Origin: Aureimonas altamirensis
GTDB taxonomy: Bacteria > Pseudomonadota > Alphaproteobacteria > Rhizobiales > Rhizobiaceae
Direction: 5' to 3'
Assembly: GCF_023702225.1 (NCBI RefSeq)
Contig: NZ_JAMQCO010000003.1
Location: forward strand, 419,921 to 483,920
DNA length: 64,000 nucleotides
Shown: one piece after another, positions 62,586 through 64,000 of the stretch
Layout of the letters: each line of letters begins with the position of its first letter
How positions within the stretch are numbered: the first letter of the stretch is position 1
Position numbers and translations under genes: made by a program
Notes under the pieces: model-generated
Databases searched by the model: none
What the model was told of the DNA's origin: nothing
What the model saw: only the letters and a program-made list of their open reading frames with translations

Positions 62586-62628
62586 ACCAGATAGATTTCT
62601 GTACGCATCAAAATCTAGACTATCTGGT
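62586..62628. promoter_or_regulatory. Operator-like inverted repeat before the antitoxin gene
   Basis: ACCAGATAG at 62586-62594 pairs with CTATCTGGT at 62620-62628, with inner ATTT/AAAT. It lies some 20 bases before the antitoxin ATG, where a Phd-type autorepressor would bind. Confidence 0.62.
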
Positions 62629-62642
62629 GGTCCAAAACAAGA

Positions 62643-63029
62643 TCACCTTCCCCGCAAACTCCCACCAACCCACAGACACCACGCTACAAGAACAGGTTGG
62701 AGGGGCAGGCGGAGGGCGTGGTACGCCATCGGCAGGCCGGTGCCGCTGCGCCAGTCGAGCAGCGCGTGATAAAAGTTCGCCGGCCAGACGCACAGGCAAT
62801 AAAGCGCAAGCGCGATGCCCGCCACGCGGCGGAAGCGACGCATGAGAAAGCCAAACGCGCCGGCAAGTTCGGCAAGTCCGGTCAGTTGAACGACCAGGAC
62901 AGGTTCGGGAACAAAAGGCGGAACGATCCGCGCGAAGGCGTCGGCGTAGGCAAAATGCGCAATGCCTGCCAACGCGAAAAAGGCGGCGAGCAAAAGCCGC
63001 GCCGCCTTCCGCAATGCCGGTTCCTTCAT
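62643..63029 (-). CDS. DoxX-like membrane protein
   Basis: A 128-residue protein with four hydrophobic helices: KAARLLLAAFFALAGIAHF, then VVQLTGLAELAGAFGFLM, a short CVWPANFYHALLDW loop and LQPVLVAWCLWVGG. It matches the DoxX/YphA group. It follows the small lipoprotein gene by five bases on the same strand. Function unknown. Confidence 0.83.
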   Translation of the reverse strand: MKEPALRKAARLLLAAFFALAGIAHFAYADAFARIVPPFVPEPVLVVQLTGLAELAGAFGFLMRRFRRVAGIALALYCLCVWPANFYHALLDWRSGTGLPMAYHALRLPLQPVLVAWCLWVGGSLRGR

Positions 63030-63034
63030 CAGGA

Positions 63035-63430
63035 TTATTCGCAGTTGGCCGCGATGCCCTCGGCGTCGTTGGCGGCGCGCGCCGTCTGGCAGGCCGCGCT
63101 GCGCGTCAGATTGTTGATGCCCTGCCTGGCATTCTCAAGCGCCTCAGCGCCTTCCTGCCGCGCGCGCTCCATGGCCGGGCCGGCGCGCTCCTGCACGTCG
63201 CGGGCAGCCGCGCCGATGGCGTCGCCCGACTGGCGGGCCGCATCCTCGATCGCCTGGCCGGCCTCGCGCGCTTCCTGCTCCGCTTCCGACCGCGCCGGCG
63301 GCGGTGGCGCGGGCTCGGTGGTGGCCGCAGGCGGCGGCGTGGTCGTGCCCGCCGCATCGTTGGTCTGGTCGTCGCCACAGGCGGCAAGCGCCAGCGTGGC
63401 GAGAAGGGCGAAAGGCAGAAGCGTCTTCAC
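63035..63430 (-). CDS. Small helical lipoprotein, function unknown
   Basis: A 131-residue protein with a lipoprotein signal (VKTLLPFALLATLALAAC, then GDD). The mature part is Ala/Glu/Arg-rich with a long helical stretch (residues 50-115) that looks like an amphipathic coiled coil. GTG 63430 has GGAAG six bases upstream; ATG 63442 is possible but its binding site would touch the codon. It is followed by the DoxX-like gene. Confidence 0.72.
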   Translation of the reverse strand: MKTLLPFALLATLALAACGDDQTNDAAGTTTPPPAATTEPAPPPPARSEAEQEAREAGQAIEDAARQSGDAIGAAARDVQERAGPAMERARQEGAEALENARQGINNLTRSAACQTARAANDAEGIAANCE

Positions 63431-63521
63431 TGGTTCTTCCATCCTCGAAAAACTCGAATCGACAGCCTGTACGAGGCTAGCTCCATGGGGAGCCACCGCA
63501 TAACGCGGCAGGCGCCGGCCG

Positions 63522-63545
63522 GTTGCGACAAGTTGTCGTCGCAAC
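63522..63545. other. Nested palindrome upstream of the small lipoprotein gene
   Basis: GTTGCGAC at 63522-63529 pairs with GTCGCAAC at 63538-63545, and the inner GACAAGTTGTC (63527-63537) is itself a palindrome. It lies about 90 bases before the gene and could be an operator for an unidentified dimeric regulator. Confidence 0.5.
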
Positions 63546-63588
63546 TTCGCGCTTTCCAAGAGAATAGCTTATGTTCTATAAACCAATC

Positions 63589-63624
63589 GGCCCGGTGGAG
63601 AGTTAGCGGCTCCCACACCGGGCC
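63589..63624 (-). other. Long hairpin, possibly inside a short reading frame
   Basis: GGCCCGGTG at 63589-63597 with CACCGGGCC at 63616-63624, a 9-bp stem. On the minus strand a 23-codon frame (ATG at 63639, stop TAA at 63568) spans it, but it has no ribosome binding site. The rest of 63443-63734 shows no gene. Confidence 0.35.
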
Positions 63625-63734
63625 TGACCGTAACGCTCATTTTAACCAGCGAGGTTTTAGAGCATCATGGCTAATCCAGCCTCTATCATATTTCCTCCAC
63701 CGTCTGCATCACCTCTCGCATCCGCGATGGCCTG

Positions 63735-64000
63735 ATGCACGTCCGGTTCAAGACCGGCGAATGGAGACACATCCCCGGACGTCTCATCGAGACCGAAGAC
63801 GGCTATCTCCTGCCGGTGGATGCATTCGTGGGCATCGCCCATCGGATCGTTCCCGAAGATCTGCTGACCGTCGCGCGCAAGCTGGTGAAAACCGCAAGCG
63901 AGCGCCGCTGGCAGATGCGCCAGACGCATGTGAACCTCATGCGGCTGACCCTGGCGAAAGAGTGCATCGAACTCGCCCTCGCCGATTGGGAAGCGGATAC
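63735..64000 (+). CDS. Hypothetical protein (partial, runs off the window)
   Basis: From ATG 63735 the frame stays open to the end (88 codons), starting MHVRFKTGEWRHIPGRLIE and continuing with EDGYLLPVDAFVGIAHRIVP and RRWQMRQTHVNLMRLTLAKE. The alternation of charged and hydrophobic residues looks like a soluble helical protein, and codon third positions are GC-rich as in the neighbours. I do not recognise a family. The frame is open upstream to 63675, so the true start could be earlier. Confidence 0.5.
   Translation, partial: MHVRFKTGEWRHIPGRLIETEDGYLLPVDAFVGIAHRIVPEDLLTVARKLVKTASERRWQMRQTHVNLMRLTLAKECIELALADWEAD

Noticed and set aside
63657..63929. 90-residue minus-strand frame at the window end
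   Set aside because: The plus-strand frame over the same bases reads more like a natural protein and runs on past the end of the window.

Overview
The window looks like chromosome of a GC-rich alphaproteobacterium of the order Hyphomicrobiales (Rhizobiales). The basis is gene order and regulation: waaA-lpxK next to a DUF374 acyltransferase, DUF4170, a CysQ-like phosphatase and TldE; hisS-hisZ-hisG; a CIRCE element before groESL; two promoters of the EcfG (general stress sigma factor) type; an IRO-box-like site before a siderophore receptor; and a palindromic element of rhizobial type. An Aurantimonadaceae-like genus would fit, but I cannot fix the genus from sequence alone. No rRNA, tRNA or CRISPR array was seen.

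Layout. 0-9 kb: the end of an oligopeptide ABC ATPase gene, an alcohol dehydrogenase, a NYN nuclease, then a minus-strand lipid A/Kdo block, followed by DUF2945 and topoisomerase IB. 9-15 kb: a coherent amino-acid module, with an FAD amino-acid oxidase divergent from a LysR-gltIJKL-RidA operon and two matching LysR-type boxes between them. 15-27 kb: patatin, a pair of M16 peptidase subunits, rsmD, an RluB-like synthase, tadA, a lipoprotein, ileS, ribF and a HAD phosphatase. 27-32 kb: groESL, csbD, fumC and a DoxX protein.

32.0-33.0 kb is the most unusual part. Three tandem units of about 340 bp each carry a promoter, a 13-bp long-range leader stem that reaches the ribosome binding site, a 29-30 codon peptide gene with a hairpin inside the coding sequence, and an 11-bp 3' hairpin. 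It resembles a tandem small-peptide or type I toxin-like locus that I do not recognise from any named family.

33-43 kb: hisGZS, a MerR regulator with a classic 19-bp-spacer operator/promoter that now faces a truncated hydrolase fragment and an epimerase, DNA glycosylase Tag, DUF2927, a TetR/RidA pair and an iron-sulfur (6-4) photolyase. 43-48 kb: a catabolic cluster (hydantoinase, class V aminotransferase, ABC permease and binding protein, GntR) in which the hydantoinase gene is cut by one in-frame TAA and no ABC ATPase is present. 48-64 kb: accessory genes, including two SDR/regulator pairs, a duplicated DUF1428 protein, a TonB siderophore receptor, an M48-TPM fusion, DUF3667, a DUF2231/sorbosone dehydrogenase pair, an IS3 transposase remnant, a Phd/VapC-type toxin-antitoxin pair and two small envelope proteins.
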